Source of the DNA: Alphaproteobacteria bacterium
GTDB taxonomy: Bacteria; Pseudomonadota; Alphaproteobacteria; CACIAM-22H2
Length of the DNA stretch: 5,770 nt
Direction of reading: 5' to 3'
Assembly (NCBI GenBank): GCA_016869415.1
Contig: VGEI01000245.1
Location: 1 to 5,770, forward strand
The stretch's first letter is position 1. Each line of letters begins with the position of its first letter. Made by a program: the position numbers and the translations under genes. The notes beneath the pieces are model-generated. The model saw only the letters and a list, made by a program, of their open reading frames with translations, had not been told where the DNA came from and made no database searches. Shown one piece after another: positions 1 through 5,770 of this stretch.

Positions 1-209
1 GCGTAGGCAGCCAGTCCGAACCAGGCGCCGTGACCGAACGACACCAGATTGGTATTGCCGACCAGGATGTTGAGCGCCATGGCGGCTATCGCGAAAACCA
101 CGACATCTACCGCCGAACGTAGCGGAAGCCCGACCAGATCGAGCGCGAACGGCAGGGCGACGAGTGCCGTTGCTGCGACGACGAGCGGAGCGTATTCCCG
201 GCGCATCAT
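1..209 (-). CDS. livM: LivM-type branched-chain amino acid/amide ABC transporter permease (N-terminal part, runs off the window)
   Basis: This is the second membrane subunit of a HAAT-family ABC importer, sitting in the inner membrane and pairing with LivH to form the transport channel. Only the first 69 codons are inside the window. The visible protein starts MMRREYAPLVV, has a hydrophobic first segment at about residues 8-29, a second at about 33-51, and then the family signature GNTNLVSFGHGAWFGLAAY (residues 51-69), close to the GLVSFGHGAFFG motif typical of LivM. An Asn stands where Gly is usual before Leu-Val-Ser. The start at 209 overlaps the livH stop as ATGA; the next codon at 206 is also ATG, so either Met could be used. 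No good Shine-Dalgarno sequence precedes it inside the end of livH, which fits translational coupling. The family call is firm. The substrate is not: HAAT systems also carry urea, amides and aromatic compounds. Confidence 0.9.
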   Translation of the reverse strand, partial: MMRREYAPLVVAATALVALPFALDLVGLPLRSAVDVVVFAIAAMALNILVGNTNLVSFGHGAWFGLAAY

Positions 210-1081
210 TCGAACTTGGCGATGCGTTCGCCGAACAGGCCACGGGGGCGGAGCAGAAGCACCAGCGCCATCAGGAAATACATCGAGGCTTCGCCCCAAG
301 ATGGATTGAAGTAGATCGTGACGCCGCGCACAACACCGACCAGCGCGGCGGCCGCTATCACACCCCAGAACGAGCCCAGCCCTCCGATCACCACGACCAC
401 GAAGGCCGCCACCAGGATTTCGGCCCCCATCGCCGGGTGCACGCCGGAGATCGGCGCCAGCAGCACGCCGGCAAGACCGGCAAGCCCGACACCGAGAGCT
501 GCGATGGCAGTCATGTAGGACGACAGGGAGATGCCGAGCGCCGCCACCATGCTGGGATTCTGCACGCCCGCTCGCACCACGCGGCCGAACGCGGTGCGGT
601 AAACAACGAACCAAGTCGCGGCGATGGCTGCGATGGCGATTGCGAAGATGATCAGGCGATAGCGCGGATAGATGAAGTCGCCGATGAAGACCTGGCCACG
701 CAGCTCCGGTGGAATCGAGAACGGCAATGGCGCGGCGCCGAAGACGATGCGCAACCCCTGCTCGATGATCATGGCCAGTCCGAAGGTGAGCAGCAGGCTG
801 AGGATCGGATCGGAACGATAGAAGCGGTGGAACAGCAGCCGCTCGACCGCGATGCCGAGCAGCCCGACGATCACCGGAGAAGCGACGAACGCGCCGGCGA
901 AACCGATGCGGTTCGTCAGGAGAACGGCGAGATAGGCGCCGATGGCGTAGAACCCGCCATGCGCCAGGTTGACGATCCCGCCGAGCGAGAAGATCAACGA
1001 CAGGCCCAGCGCGATCAGCAGGTAATAGGCGCCGACCAGCAGCCCGTTGAGGACTTGTTCAAGGATAAAGACGAGCTGCAC
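206..1081 (-). CDS. livH: LivH-type branched-chain amino acid/amide ABC transporter permease
   Basis: This is an inner-membrane permease subunit of a HAAT-family ABC importer, 291 residues, the normal full length for LivH. The N-terminal part carries the family signature GLSLIFSLGGIVNLAHGGFY (residues 26-45). Hydrophobic segments lie at about 9-32, 39-57, 62-80, 92-114, 141-160, 188-212, 222-250 and 264-278. The cytoplasmic EAA-like loop that docks on the ATPase subunit is at about 162-185, with R170, G172, N175, A180 and G183 in the usual spacing. VIGGLGSFWGVIAAAALVG (231-249) and LLRPRGLFG (276-284) are also typical. The start is GTG at 1081, with GGGAG eight bases upstream (1090-1094); no in-frame ATG gives a better start. 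It lies 147 bases downstream of the binding-protein gene and overlaps livM by four bases, so the three genes are very likely one transcription unit. The exact substrate cannot be read from the permease. Confidence 0.95.
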   Translation of the reverse strand: MQLVFILEQVLNGLLVGAYYLLIALGLSLIFSLGGIVNLAHGGFYAIGAYLAVLLTNRIGFAGAFVASPVIVGLLGIAVERLLFHRFYRSDPILSLLLTFGLAMIIEQGLRIVFGAAPLPFSIPPELRGQVFIGDFIYPRYRLIIFAIAIAAIAATWFVVYRTAFGRVVRAGVQNPSMVAALGISLSSYMTAIAALGVGLAGLAGVLLAPISGVHPAMGAEILVAAFVVVVIGGLGSFWGVIAAAALVGVVRGVTIYFNPSWGEASMYFLMALVLLLRPRGLFGERIAKFE

Positions 1082-1085
1082 GTGG

Positions 1086-1131
1086 CCGACTCCCGCTGAG
1101 TGTCATCCCGGCCAAGCGCAGCGGGAGCCGG
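1086..1131 (-). repeat. Inverted repeat covering the livH ribosome binding site
   Basis: CTCCCGCT at 1090-1097 and AGCGGGAG at 1120-1127 are perfectly complementary. Allowing one mismatch (1089/1128), three more pairs extend the stem to 1086-1131. The loop is 22 bases (1098-1119). In the minus-strand transcript the arm at 1090-1097 contains the livH Shine-Dalgarno GGGAG, so the stem would hide it. A competing stem is possible between CCGGC (1108-1112) and GCCGG (1127-1131), which would release the ribosome binding site. The complementarity is directly visible; a regulatory effect is inference. Confidence 0.45.
1090..1094 (-). promoter_or_regulatory. Shine-Dalgarno of livH
   Basis: The minus strand reads GGGAG eight bases before the GTG at 1081, which supports the GTG start. 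The same bases form the downstream arm of the inverted repeat at 1086-1131, so the site may be partly masked in the mRNA. Confidence 0.65.
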
Positions 1132-1137
1132 AACCGA

Positions 1138-1173
1138 CGCGGGCCTGCGCCCGCCATGAGGCGCAGGCCCGCG
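1138..1173 (-). terminator. Strong stem-loop between the binding-protein gene and livH (attenuator or mRNA-stabilising hairpin)
   Basis: CGCGGGCCTGCGCC (1138-1151) and GGCGCAGGCCCGCG (1160-1173) form a perfect 14-bp, very GC-rich stem with an 8-base loop (1152-1159). It starts 55 bases after the stop of the solute-binding-protein gene. On the minus strand it is not followed by a run of T, so it does not look like a full intrinsic terminator. Stem-loops in this position are well known in importer operons, where they protect the binding-protein message from 3' decay or let only part of transcription through to the permeases. I prefer that reading to complete termination. As the arms are symmetric it could also fold in an opposite-strand transcript, but no plus-strand gene ends here. 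Confidence 0.6.
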
Positions 1174-1228
1174 AACTAACGGACCCGGATCCGCGCAGCG
1201 CGTGGTCCGGAATGCGGTCCCCTGGTTC

Positions 1229-2476
1229 TTACCCGATCTTGCAGGTGCCGTCCTTCGGAGGTGCGAGCACTTCCATATCCTCGCTCGGGCCCGGGACGGA
1301 GCCCAGGGCGTCGTAGATGTCCCACTGGTCTCTCATCTTCGACGCCTCCTTGGCGCGGACGGCGTACATCTCCATGATCATCTGGTTGTCGTAAGCGCGG
1401 AAATAGGCCTCGCGCGCTTTGCCGACATCGAACTTCGCGCCCTTGCGCAAGTGTTCGGCGAGCTTCTGCGGATCCGCGGACTTGGTCTCGTTCATCGACT
1501 GCGCGACGATCTTGAGCGAGTGGTAGTCGCCCCAGGACTGGTTGTCGGGCAGTTTGCCGTACTTTCTGGTGAACGCAGCGACATAGGCCTTCGAGCTCGG
1601 CGTATCGACGAGGTGGTGCCAGACCAGCGGCCAGATGCCGGAGAAATTTCCCTTGCCCGCACCCCAGGCGACCACCGTGTCGAACCCGAAGCCGGCAACC
1701 GGAAAGGGCAGGCCGTACTCCGCGTATTGCTTGATAAAGTTCGTGATCTGGTTACCGGCGAGGTTGGAAGCAACCACATCAGGCCGCGCCTGGCGGATCT
1801 TCAACAGATAAGGCGAGAAGTCGGTCGCGTCGGTCGGCACCAGCTCGTCGCCGGCGAGCTGCCCGCCGTGCTTCTGCAGGAAGCCGCGCGCCACCCGCGC
1901 CAGATCGTGTCCGAACGCATAGTCGGCTGTCAGCGTGTACCACTTCTTGCCGCGCACCAGGTTCTCGCGCAGCAGGTAGCTGCCGACACCCTCGACATAC
2001 ATCGAGTTCGCCGCCTCGATGTGGAACATGTAGGGGTTACAGCTGGCGCCGCGCAGGGCGTCGGAATTGCAACCGGTATTGATGAACACGGTTTTCAGCC
2101 GGTTCGCCACCTGGCCGATGGCGAGGCCCGAGGCGGACGAGATCTCGCCGATGATCATCGCCACCTTGTCGCGGTCGATCAGGCGTTCGGCCTTGGCCGA
2201 TGCCGTCTGCGGGTTGACCGAATCTTCCATCACCAGATCGATCCTGCGGCCGAGCACGCCGCCCGCCGCGTTGATCTCCTCGGCTGCGAGCCGGACGCCC
2301 ATGACGGCGTACTCGCCCAGCGGACCGAGAAAGCCGGTCAATGGCGTCAAGTGGCCGATGCGGATCGCATCGCTCTGGGCGCGCGAGATGGCCGGAAAGC
2401 CGATGCCGCCAACCAGCGCGGAGCCGGCAGCCCCCTTGATCAGTGAGCGGCGGGACAGGCTCTTGAACGTGGGCAT
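1229..2476 (-). CDS. Tat-exported ABC transporter solute-binding protein, HAAT (LivK-like) family
   Basis: This is a periplasmic type I solute-binding protein (Peripla_BP_6 / LivK-like) of 415 residues that would deliver its ligand to the LivH/LivM permease. The N-terminus has a twin-arginine signal, SRRSLIK at residues 8-14, a weakly hydrophobic stretch at 15-30 and a likely cleavage after SRA at 33, so the protein is probably exported folded. The mature chain begins with the family's opening strand IRIGHLTPLTG (38-48), followed by YAVMGVRLAAEEINAAGGV (56-74) and the lobe-1 region GEISSASGLAIGQVANR (110-126). Cysteines at 136 and 146 could form a disulfide; a third is at 412. The start at 2476 is chosen because AGGGAG lies six bases upstream and it puts the Tat motif near the N-terminus; the open frame continues 27 codons further upstream with no family character. 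Length is slightly above that of classical LivJ/LivK. Ligand unknown: branched-chain amino acids, amides or an aromatic acid are all possible. Confidence 0.93.
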   Translation of the reverse strand: MPTFKSLSRRSLIKGAAGSALVGGIGFPAISRAQSDAIRIGHLTPLTGFLGPLGEYAVMGVRLAAEEINAAGGVLGRRIDLVMEDSVNPQTASAKAERLIDRDKVAMIIGEISSASGLAIGQVANRLKTVFINTGCNSDALRGASCNPYMFHIEAANSMYVEGVGSYLLRENLVRGKKWYTLTADYAFGHDLARVARGFLQKHGGQLAGDELVPTDATDFSPYLLKIRQARPDVVASNLAGNQITNFIKQYAEYGLPFPVAGFGFDTVVAWGAGKGNFSGIWPLVWHHLVDTPSSKAYVAAFTRKYGKLPDNQSWGDYHSLKIVAQSMNETKSADPQKLAEHLRKGAKFDVGKAREAYFRAYDNQMIMEMYAVRAKEASKMRDQWDIYDALGSVPGPSEDMEVLAPPKDGTCKIG

Positions 2477-2482
2477 TTCTCT

Positions 2483-2488
2483 CTCCCT
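2483..2488 (-). promoter_or_regulatory. Shine-Dalgarno of the solute-binding-protein gene
   Basis: The minus strand reads AGGGAG six bases before the ATG at 2476, within a purine run from 2477 to 2490. It is the strongest ribosome binding site in the window and fixes the start in front of the Tat signal peptide, against the longer open frame that begins at 2557. Confidence 0.8.
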
Positions 2489-2556
2489 TTTCCGATTTGA
2501 TCCGGTCTTCCGCGTGGCGCGAGCCGGAGCCCCGCTTGTCAGGGGTCTACGCAGCA

Positions 2557-2585
2557 AAAATGCTCCTCGGGCGGACCGCTGTAAA
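2557..2585 (-). promoter_or_regulatory. Weak sigma70-like promoter candidate for the binding-protein/liv operon
   Basis: On the minus strand TTTACA (2580-2585, five of six matches to TTGACA) is separated by 17 bases from CATTTT (2557-2562, three of six matches to TATAAT). This would start transcription about 70 bases upstream of the binding-protein ATG. The spacing is ideal but the -10 is poor, and one such match in a 141-base gap could arise by chance. The operon might instead be read through from the EamA permease gene upstream, since I see no clear terminator in 2477-2617. Confidence 0.25.
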
Positions 2586-2617
2586 CCGGATTCCGCGGTG
2601 GTACGGATCGGCCGGGT

Positions 2618-3535
2618 CTAGCGCAGACTGACGACCACCACGCCGACCAACAGCAGCGCGACACCGGCAATCTCCAGCCGCGTCAGCCGCTCGCGGAACA
2701 GCCGGCGCGACACGACATAGCTGAACAGCAACTCGACCAGGCCCAGCGTGCGCACATGGGCAGCAGGCTCTATGGCCATGGCCGTGAACCAGCCGGCCGA
2801 GGCCGCCGTGCCCATGAAACCGGCGAACAGCGAGGCGCGCCAGGCGCGGATGACGCGCATCACCACCTCGCGCTGGGTCCACAGCAGCCAGCCACCGAGT
2901 GCTGCTGTCTGCAGCACCTGAGCCCAGACCAGTGTGTAGCCGGCCGCCGAAAGGAACGAGGGGCCATCCAGGGCCAGTGCCGCCCCGCGATAACCGACCG
3001 CGGAGAGAGCGAAGCAGGCGCCCGAGGCCAAGCCGAGCAAGGCCGAACGAGTGGTCCAGCCCATGACCATGGCGCGCAGCGGCCGCTCCTTGTCGGCCGG
3101 CGAGAGTAGCAGCACGCCCAGCGTCCCAGCGGCCATGGCTAGCGCCGCTGCGGTGGTGACGGGATCACCGAGCAGGACGGCGCTGAACAGCGCGACCTGC
3201 AGGATCTCGGTCTTCGAATAGGCCACGCCAAGCGCGAAATTGCGCTCGGTCATCACCTGCAGCAGCAGGGCGGTGGCGACAATCTGGGCCAGGGCGCCTT
3301 CGGCGACCCAGAAGACGAACGCCGTGTTGGGTGCGGGAACCGGCAGGCCGGCGGCGACCAGCGCCAGCAGCCAGAGGAAGGCGAAAGGCAGCCCGTAGAG
3401 AAAGCGCACCAGTGTCGCGCCGAGCGTGCCGAGCTCCGCCACCAGATGGCGCTGGGTGGCATTGCGCAGCGTCTGGGCGAAGGCGGCCCAGATGGTCACG
3501 GGAATCCACAGCCAGGGGAGGATTTCGGCGGACAC
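2618..3535 (-). CDS. EamA / drug-metabolite transporter (DMT) superfamily permease
   Basis: This is an inner-membrane permease of 305 residues from the GTG at 3535, the usual length for a two-repeat EamA protein of about ten membrane helices. Hydrophobic segments lie at about 8-24, 40-62, 73-93, 107-122, 127-145, 163-188, 195-217, 234-253, 261-278 and 287-303. The first half holds TLRNATQRHL (22-31) and LGTLGATLVRFLYGLPFAF (35-53) and ends with YSKTEILQVALFSAVLLGD (106-124). The second half ends in the typical GLVELLFSYVVSRRLFRERL (265-284) followed by the last helix. The open frame extends to 3712, but those extra 59 residues are Arg/Ala/Pro-rich, lie opposite hrpB and look non-coding. The GTG has no clear Shine-Dalgarno, so the start is uncertain by a few codons; a GTG at codon 13 is an alternative. 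Substrate unknown: the superfamily covers amino-acid and metabolite exporters. It lies 141 bases upstream of the binding-protein gene and divergent from hrpB. Confidence 0.88.
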   Translation of the reverse strand: MSAEILPWLWIPVTIWAAFAQTLRNATQRHLVAELGTLGATLVRFLYGLPFAFLWLLALVAAGLPVPAPNTAFVFWVAEGALAQIVATALLLQVMTERNFALGVAYSKTEILQVALFSAVLLGDPVTTAAALAMAAGTLGVLLLSPADKERPLRAMVMGWTTRSALLGLASGACFALSAVGYRGAALALDGPSFLSAAGYTLVWAQVLQTAALGGWLLWTQREVVMRVIRAWRASLFAGFMGTAASAGWFTAMAIEPAAHVRTLGLVELLFSYVVSRRLFRERLTRLEIAGVALLLVGVVVVSLR

Positions 3536-3542
3536 GAGAGGG

Positions 3543-3568
3543 GCGGAGCTTAGGCGAAACGGCTCCGC
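3543..3568. repeat. Small inverted repeat in the divergent gap between the EamA permease and hrpB
   Basis: GCGGAGC (3543-3549) and GCTCCGC (3562-3568) are perfectly complementary with a 12-base spacer. The element fills the middle of the 71-base gap (3536-3606) between two divergent starts, so it could be an operator shared by both promoters or a leader hairpin. I see no convincing -35/-10 pair on either strand here. Seven base pairs of GC-rich sequence could also occur by chance. Confidence 0.35.
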
Positions 3569-3606
3569 TGCAAAAGGCGGTTGGTCGATGTACCTTGCCC
3601 CGCGCC

Positions 3607-5770
3607 ATGCCTGCCCCCTCTTCCCTGCACACCGATCTGCCGATCGAGCCGCTGCTGCCGGCACTGCGCGCAGCACTGGAAGCGGCGCCCAGCGCCGTAC
3701 TCCAGGCCCCACCGGGTGCGGGCAAGACTACGCGTGTCCCCTTCGCCCTGCTGGATGCGCCATGGCTCCAAGGCCGCAAGATCGTCATGCTCGAGCCGCG
3801 CCGGCTTGCCGCACGCGCCGCCGCCAGGCGCATGGCCGAGATGCTGGGCGAGAAAGCCGGCGAGACAGTCGGCTACCGGGTGCGTCTCGACAGCGCCGTC
3901 GGCCGCGCCACGCGGGTCGAGGTGGTCACCGCCGGCGTGTTCATCCGCCAGATCCAGGACGACCCCTCGCTCGACGGTGTGGGCGCGGTGCTGTTCGACG
4001 AGTTCCACGAGCGCAGCCTCGATGTCGATCTTGGCCTGGCGCTGGCGCTGGATGTGCGCCAGGCGCTGCGGCCGGAGCTCCGACTGCTCGCCATGTCGGC
4101 GACGCTCGACGGCGGGCCTATAGCCAAGCTTCTAGGCCGCGCTCCGATCCTGACCAGCGAAGGCAAGCGCTATCCCGTCGAGACCCGCTACCTCGCCCGC
4201 GATCCCATCACCCGTCTCGACGAGACGGTGGCCAATGCCATCCGCCGCACGCTCGACAGCGACGAGGGTGACGTCCTCGTCTTCTTGCCGGGTGTCGGCG
4301 ACATCCGCCGGGTCGAGCAGCGCGTCGCAGACTTCGCCCCGCCGACTCTTGACGTCGTTCCGCTTTACAGCGACCTGCCCCTCGACCGCCAGGACGCAGC
4401 CCTGCGCCCCGCTCCCGCCGGGCGGCGCAAGGTGGTGCTGGCCACCTCGATCGCCGAGACCAGCTTGACCATCGAGGGCGTGCGTGTGGTGATCGATTCC
4501 GGCTTCATGCGCGTGCCGCGTTTCGATCCGGGTACAGGCATGTCACGGCTGGAGACGGTGCGCGTCTCGCGTGCTGCCGCCGACCAGCGGCGCGGCCGAG
4601 CCGGCCGACTCGGGCCGGGGCTCTGCCATCGGCTGTGGACCGAGGCCGCCGACCGCCAGCTCATCCCGTATACGGCGCCGGAGATCGTGGACGCGGATCT
4701 TGCTCCTCTCGCCCTCGAGCTCGCGTCGTGGGGCGCGGACGCCACACAGCTCGCCTGGCTCGACCCGCCGCCCGCTGCAGCACTCAGCCAGGGCCGCGAG
4801 CTGCTGCGCGGCCTCGGCGCCCTCGACGACAAGGGTGGCATCACCGCCGAAGGCAGGCGCATGGCGCGGCTGGGTGTCCACCCGCGTCTTGCGCACATGC
4901 TCTGGCGCGGCAAGGATCTCGGTTTCGGCGCCCTCGCCGCCGACCTCGCGGCACTGCTAGGCGAACGCGACGTGCTGCGCGGTGGCGAGCGCGATGCCGA
5001 TCTGCGCCACCGCGTCGATCTGTTGCGCTCGCGCAGCCGTGCCGCCCAGCCGGTGGCCCAGGTCGCGCAGCACTGGCGCCGGGCGCTGGGGATCAAGAAA
5101 GAGGAGGCCGCGGACAGCGCGCACACCGGGCTTCTGGTTGCGCTGGCCTATCCTGACCGCATCGCCCAGCGGCGATCGGGCACGCGCGGCCAGTTCCGCC
5201 TGGCTTCGGGCCGCGGCGCCACCCTGGCGGAGAGCGATCCGCTGGCCGGCGAAGACTTCCTGGCTGTCGCCACGGTCGACGGCGCCGGGGCCAACGCGCG
5301 TATCTTCCTTGCCGCTCCTCTGGCTGAGGCCGACATAAGGCGTGGCTTTGCCGAGCAACTACGCGAGGTCGAGTTCGTCGTCTGGGACCCGCGCGAGGAG
5401 GCGGTCGCGGCGCGCCGCCAGCGCCGACTCGGCGATCTGGTGCTTGACGACGCCGCACTGGGCAGTGCCCACGACACCACGCCGGCGATGCTTGAGGGCG
5501 TGCGCACGCTTGGCCTCGGCGCCCTACCCTGGAGCAAGGAGGCGCGAAACCTGCAGCTGCGGGTCGCCTTCTTGCGCAAGGTCGAAGGTGAGGAATGGCC
5601 CGACCTATCGGACACAGCGCTGCTGGCGACGCTCGACGGCTGGCTCGGGCCCTATCTCAGCGGCATCACCAGACGCGCGCACCTTGAGCGGCTCGATCTG
5701 CTCATCGCCCTGCGCTCGCGCCTGTCGTGGGAGCAGCAGAAGCGCCTCGAACGGGAGGCGCCGACCCACG
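3607..5770 (+). CDS. hrpB: ATP-dependent DEAH-box helicase HrpB (C-terminus beyond the window)
   Basis: This is a cytoplasmic superfamily 2 RNA/DNA helicase of the HrpB type; 721 codons are visible without a stop, against about 800-830 for the family, so roughly 100 residues are missing. The helicase motifs are intact and in order: Walker A APPGAGKTT (34-42), motif Ia EPRRLAAR (63-70), the DEAH-box variant DEFHERS (131-137; DEFH is usual in HrpB), motif III SAT (164-166), motif V ATSIAETSLTIEGV (279-292) and motif VI QRRGRAGR (327-334). A helicase-associated (HA2-like) helical region follows at about 359-435. The HrpB-specific C-terminal domain is recognised by PWSKEARNLQLRV (641-653). The ATG at 3607 is preferred because LPIEPLLP lies at residues 11-18, as in homologues, though no good Shine-Dalgarno precedes it; TTG at 3595 is a weaker alternative. 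The cellular role of HrpB is poorly defined and it is not essential in E. coli. It is divergent from the EamA permease. Confidence 0.95.
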   Translation, partial: MPAPSSLHTDLPIEPLLPALRAALEAAPSAVLQAPPGAGKTTRVPFALLDAPWLQGRKIVMLEPRRLAARAAARRMAEMLGEKAGETVGYRVRLDSAVGRATRVEVVTAGVFIRQIQDDPSLDGVGAVLFDEFHERSLDVDLGLALALDVRQALRPELRLLAMSATLDGGPIAKLLGRAPILTSEGKRYPVETRYLARDPITRLDETVANAIRRTLDSDEGDVLVFLPGVGDIRRVEQRVADFAPPTLDVVPLYSDLPLDRQDAALRPAPAGRRKVVLATSIAETSLTIEGVRVVIDSGFMRVPRFDPGTGMSRLETVRVSRAAADQRRGRAGRLGPGLCHRLWTEAADRQLIPYTAPEIVDADLAPLALELASWGADATQLAWLDPPPAAALSQGRELLRGLGALDDKGGITAEGRRMARLGVHPRLAHMLWRGKDLGFGALAADLAALLGERDVLRGGERDADLRHRVDLLRSRSRAAQPVAQVAQHWRRALGIKKEEAADSAHTGLLVALAYPDRIAQRRSGTRGQFRLASGRGATLAESDPLAGEDFLAVATVDGAGANARIFLAAPLAEADIRRGFAEQLREVEFVVWDPREEAVAARRQRRLGDLVLDDAALGSAHDTTPAMLEGVRTLGLGALPWSKEARNLQLRVAFLRKVEGEEWPDLSDTALLATLDGWLGPYLSGITRRAHLERLDLLIALRSRLSWEQQKRLEREAPTH

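Noticed and set aside
164..1099. A 311-codon open frame on the plus strand, opposite livH.
   Set aside because: The product is an extremely polar Asp/Glu/Arg/His/Gln-rich chain, which is what the complement of a hydrophobic permease gene gives. LivH on the other strand has all family motifs.
1202..2446. A 414-codon open frame on the plus strand, opposite the solute-binding-protein gene.
   Set aside because: Its product is rich in Arg, Asp, His, Val and Gly with no recognisable domain or membrane pattern, it has no clear ribosome binding site, and it mirrors a well-supported gene. Long antisense frames are expected in GC-rich DNA where stop codons are rare.
2477..2557. The 27-codon upstream extension of the binding-protein frame.
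   Set aside because: It would bury the Tat signal inside the protein, and AGGGAG in front of the ATG at 2476 marks the real start.
2553..2564. AGCA-AAAA-TGCT mini-hairpin and nearby CCCC/GGGG complement (2530-2545) as a terminator for the EamA permease gene.
   Set aside because: Stems of only four bases, with no T-run after a stem on the coding strand; too weak to call.
3536..3712. The 59-residue N-terminal extension of the EamA permease frame, giving a 364-residue protein.
   Set aside because: The extension is Arg/Ala/Pro-rich, lies opposite the start of hrpB and has no match to the family, whose first helix begins just after the GTG at 3535.
3426..4271. A 281-codon plus-strand frame overlapping the start of hrpB and the opposite permease.
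   Set aside because: Its translation is Arg/Pro/Ala-rich low-complexity sequence in a different frame from the clear HrpB motifs. Only its internal ATG at 3588 is kept as a finding about the ribosome binding site.
4365..5126. A 253-codon minus-strand frame opposite hrpB, with other minus-strand frames further right.
   Set aside because: Ser/Arg/Ala-rich translations without domains, fully opposite a gene with intact helicase motifs.

Overview
The window comes from a chromosomal stretch of a high-GC bacterium, most likely an alphaproteobacterium. The base composition, the strong G/C preference at third codon positions, the style of the HAAT-family (branched-chain amino acid/amide) transporter genes and the sequence of the HrpB helicase all point that way. 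I cannot fix the genus from the sequence alone.

Layout. The left two thirds are read leftwards (minus strand). In transcription order they hold a drug/metabolite-type (EamA) membrane permease (2618-3535), a Tat-exported periplasmic solute-binding protein (1229-2476), a LivH-type permease (206-1081), and the first 69 codons of a LivM-type permease that leaves the window at position 1. The right third is read rightwards and holds an HrpB-type DEAH-box helicase (from 3607) that leaves the window at 5770 with roughly the last hundred residues missing. The two transcription directions diverge from a short gap of about 70 bases at 3536-3606.

How the genes work together. The binding protein, LivH and LivM are three of the five expected parts of a HAAT-type ABC importer. 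The two ATPases (LivG, LivF) would be expected beyond position 1. LivH and LivM overlap by four bases (ATGA) and are probably translationally coupled. The binding protein is separated from livH by 147 bases carrying a perfect 14-bp stem-loop, plus a second weaker stem that covers the livH Shine-Dalgarno sequence. This arrangement would let the binding protein be made in excess of the membrane subunits. The EamA permease and the helicase have no obvious functional tie to the importer.

Overall this is an ordinary housekeeping/transport region. I see no RNA genes, CRISPR array, insertion sequence or recognisably novel system. The points worth a second look are the two structured elements between the binding protein and livH, the unusual start context of hrpB, and the small inverted repeat in the divergent gap. 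The long antisense open frames opposite the transporter genes look like GC-driven shadows.
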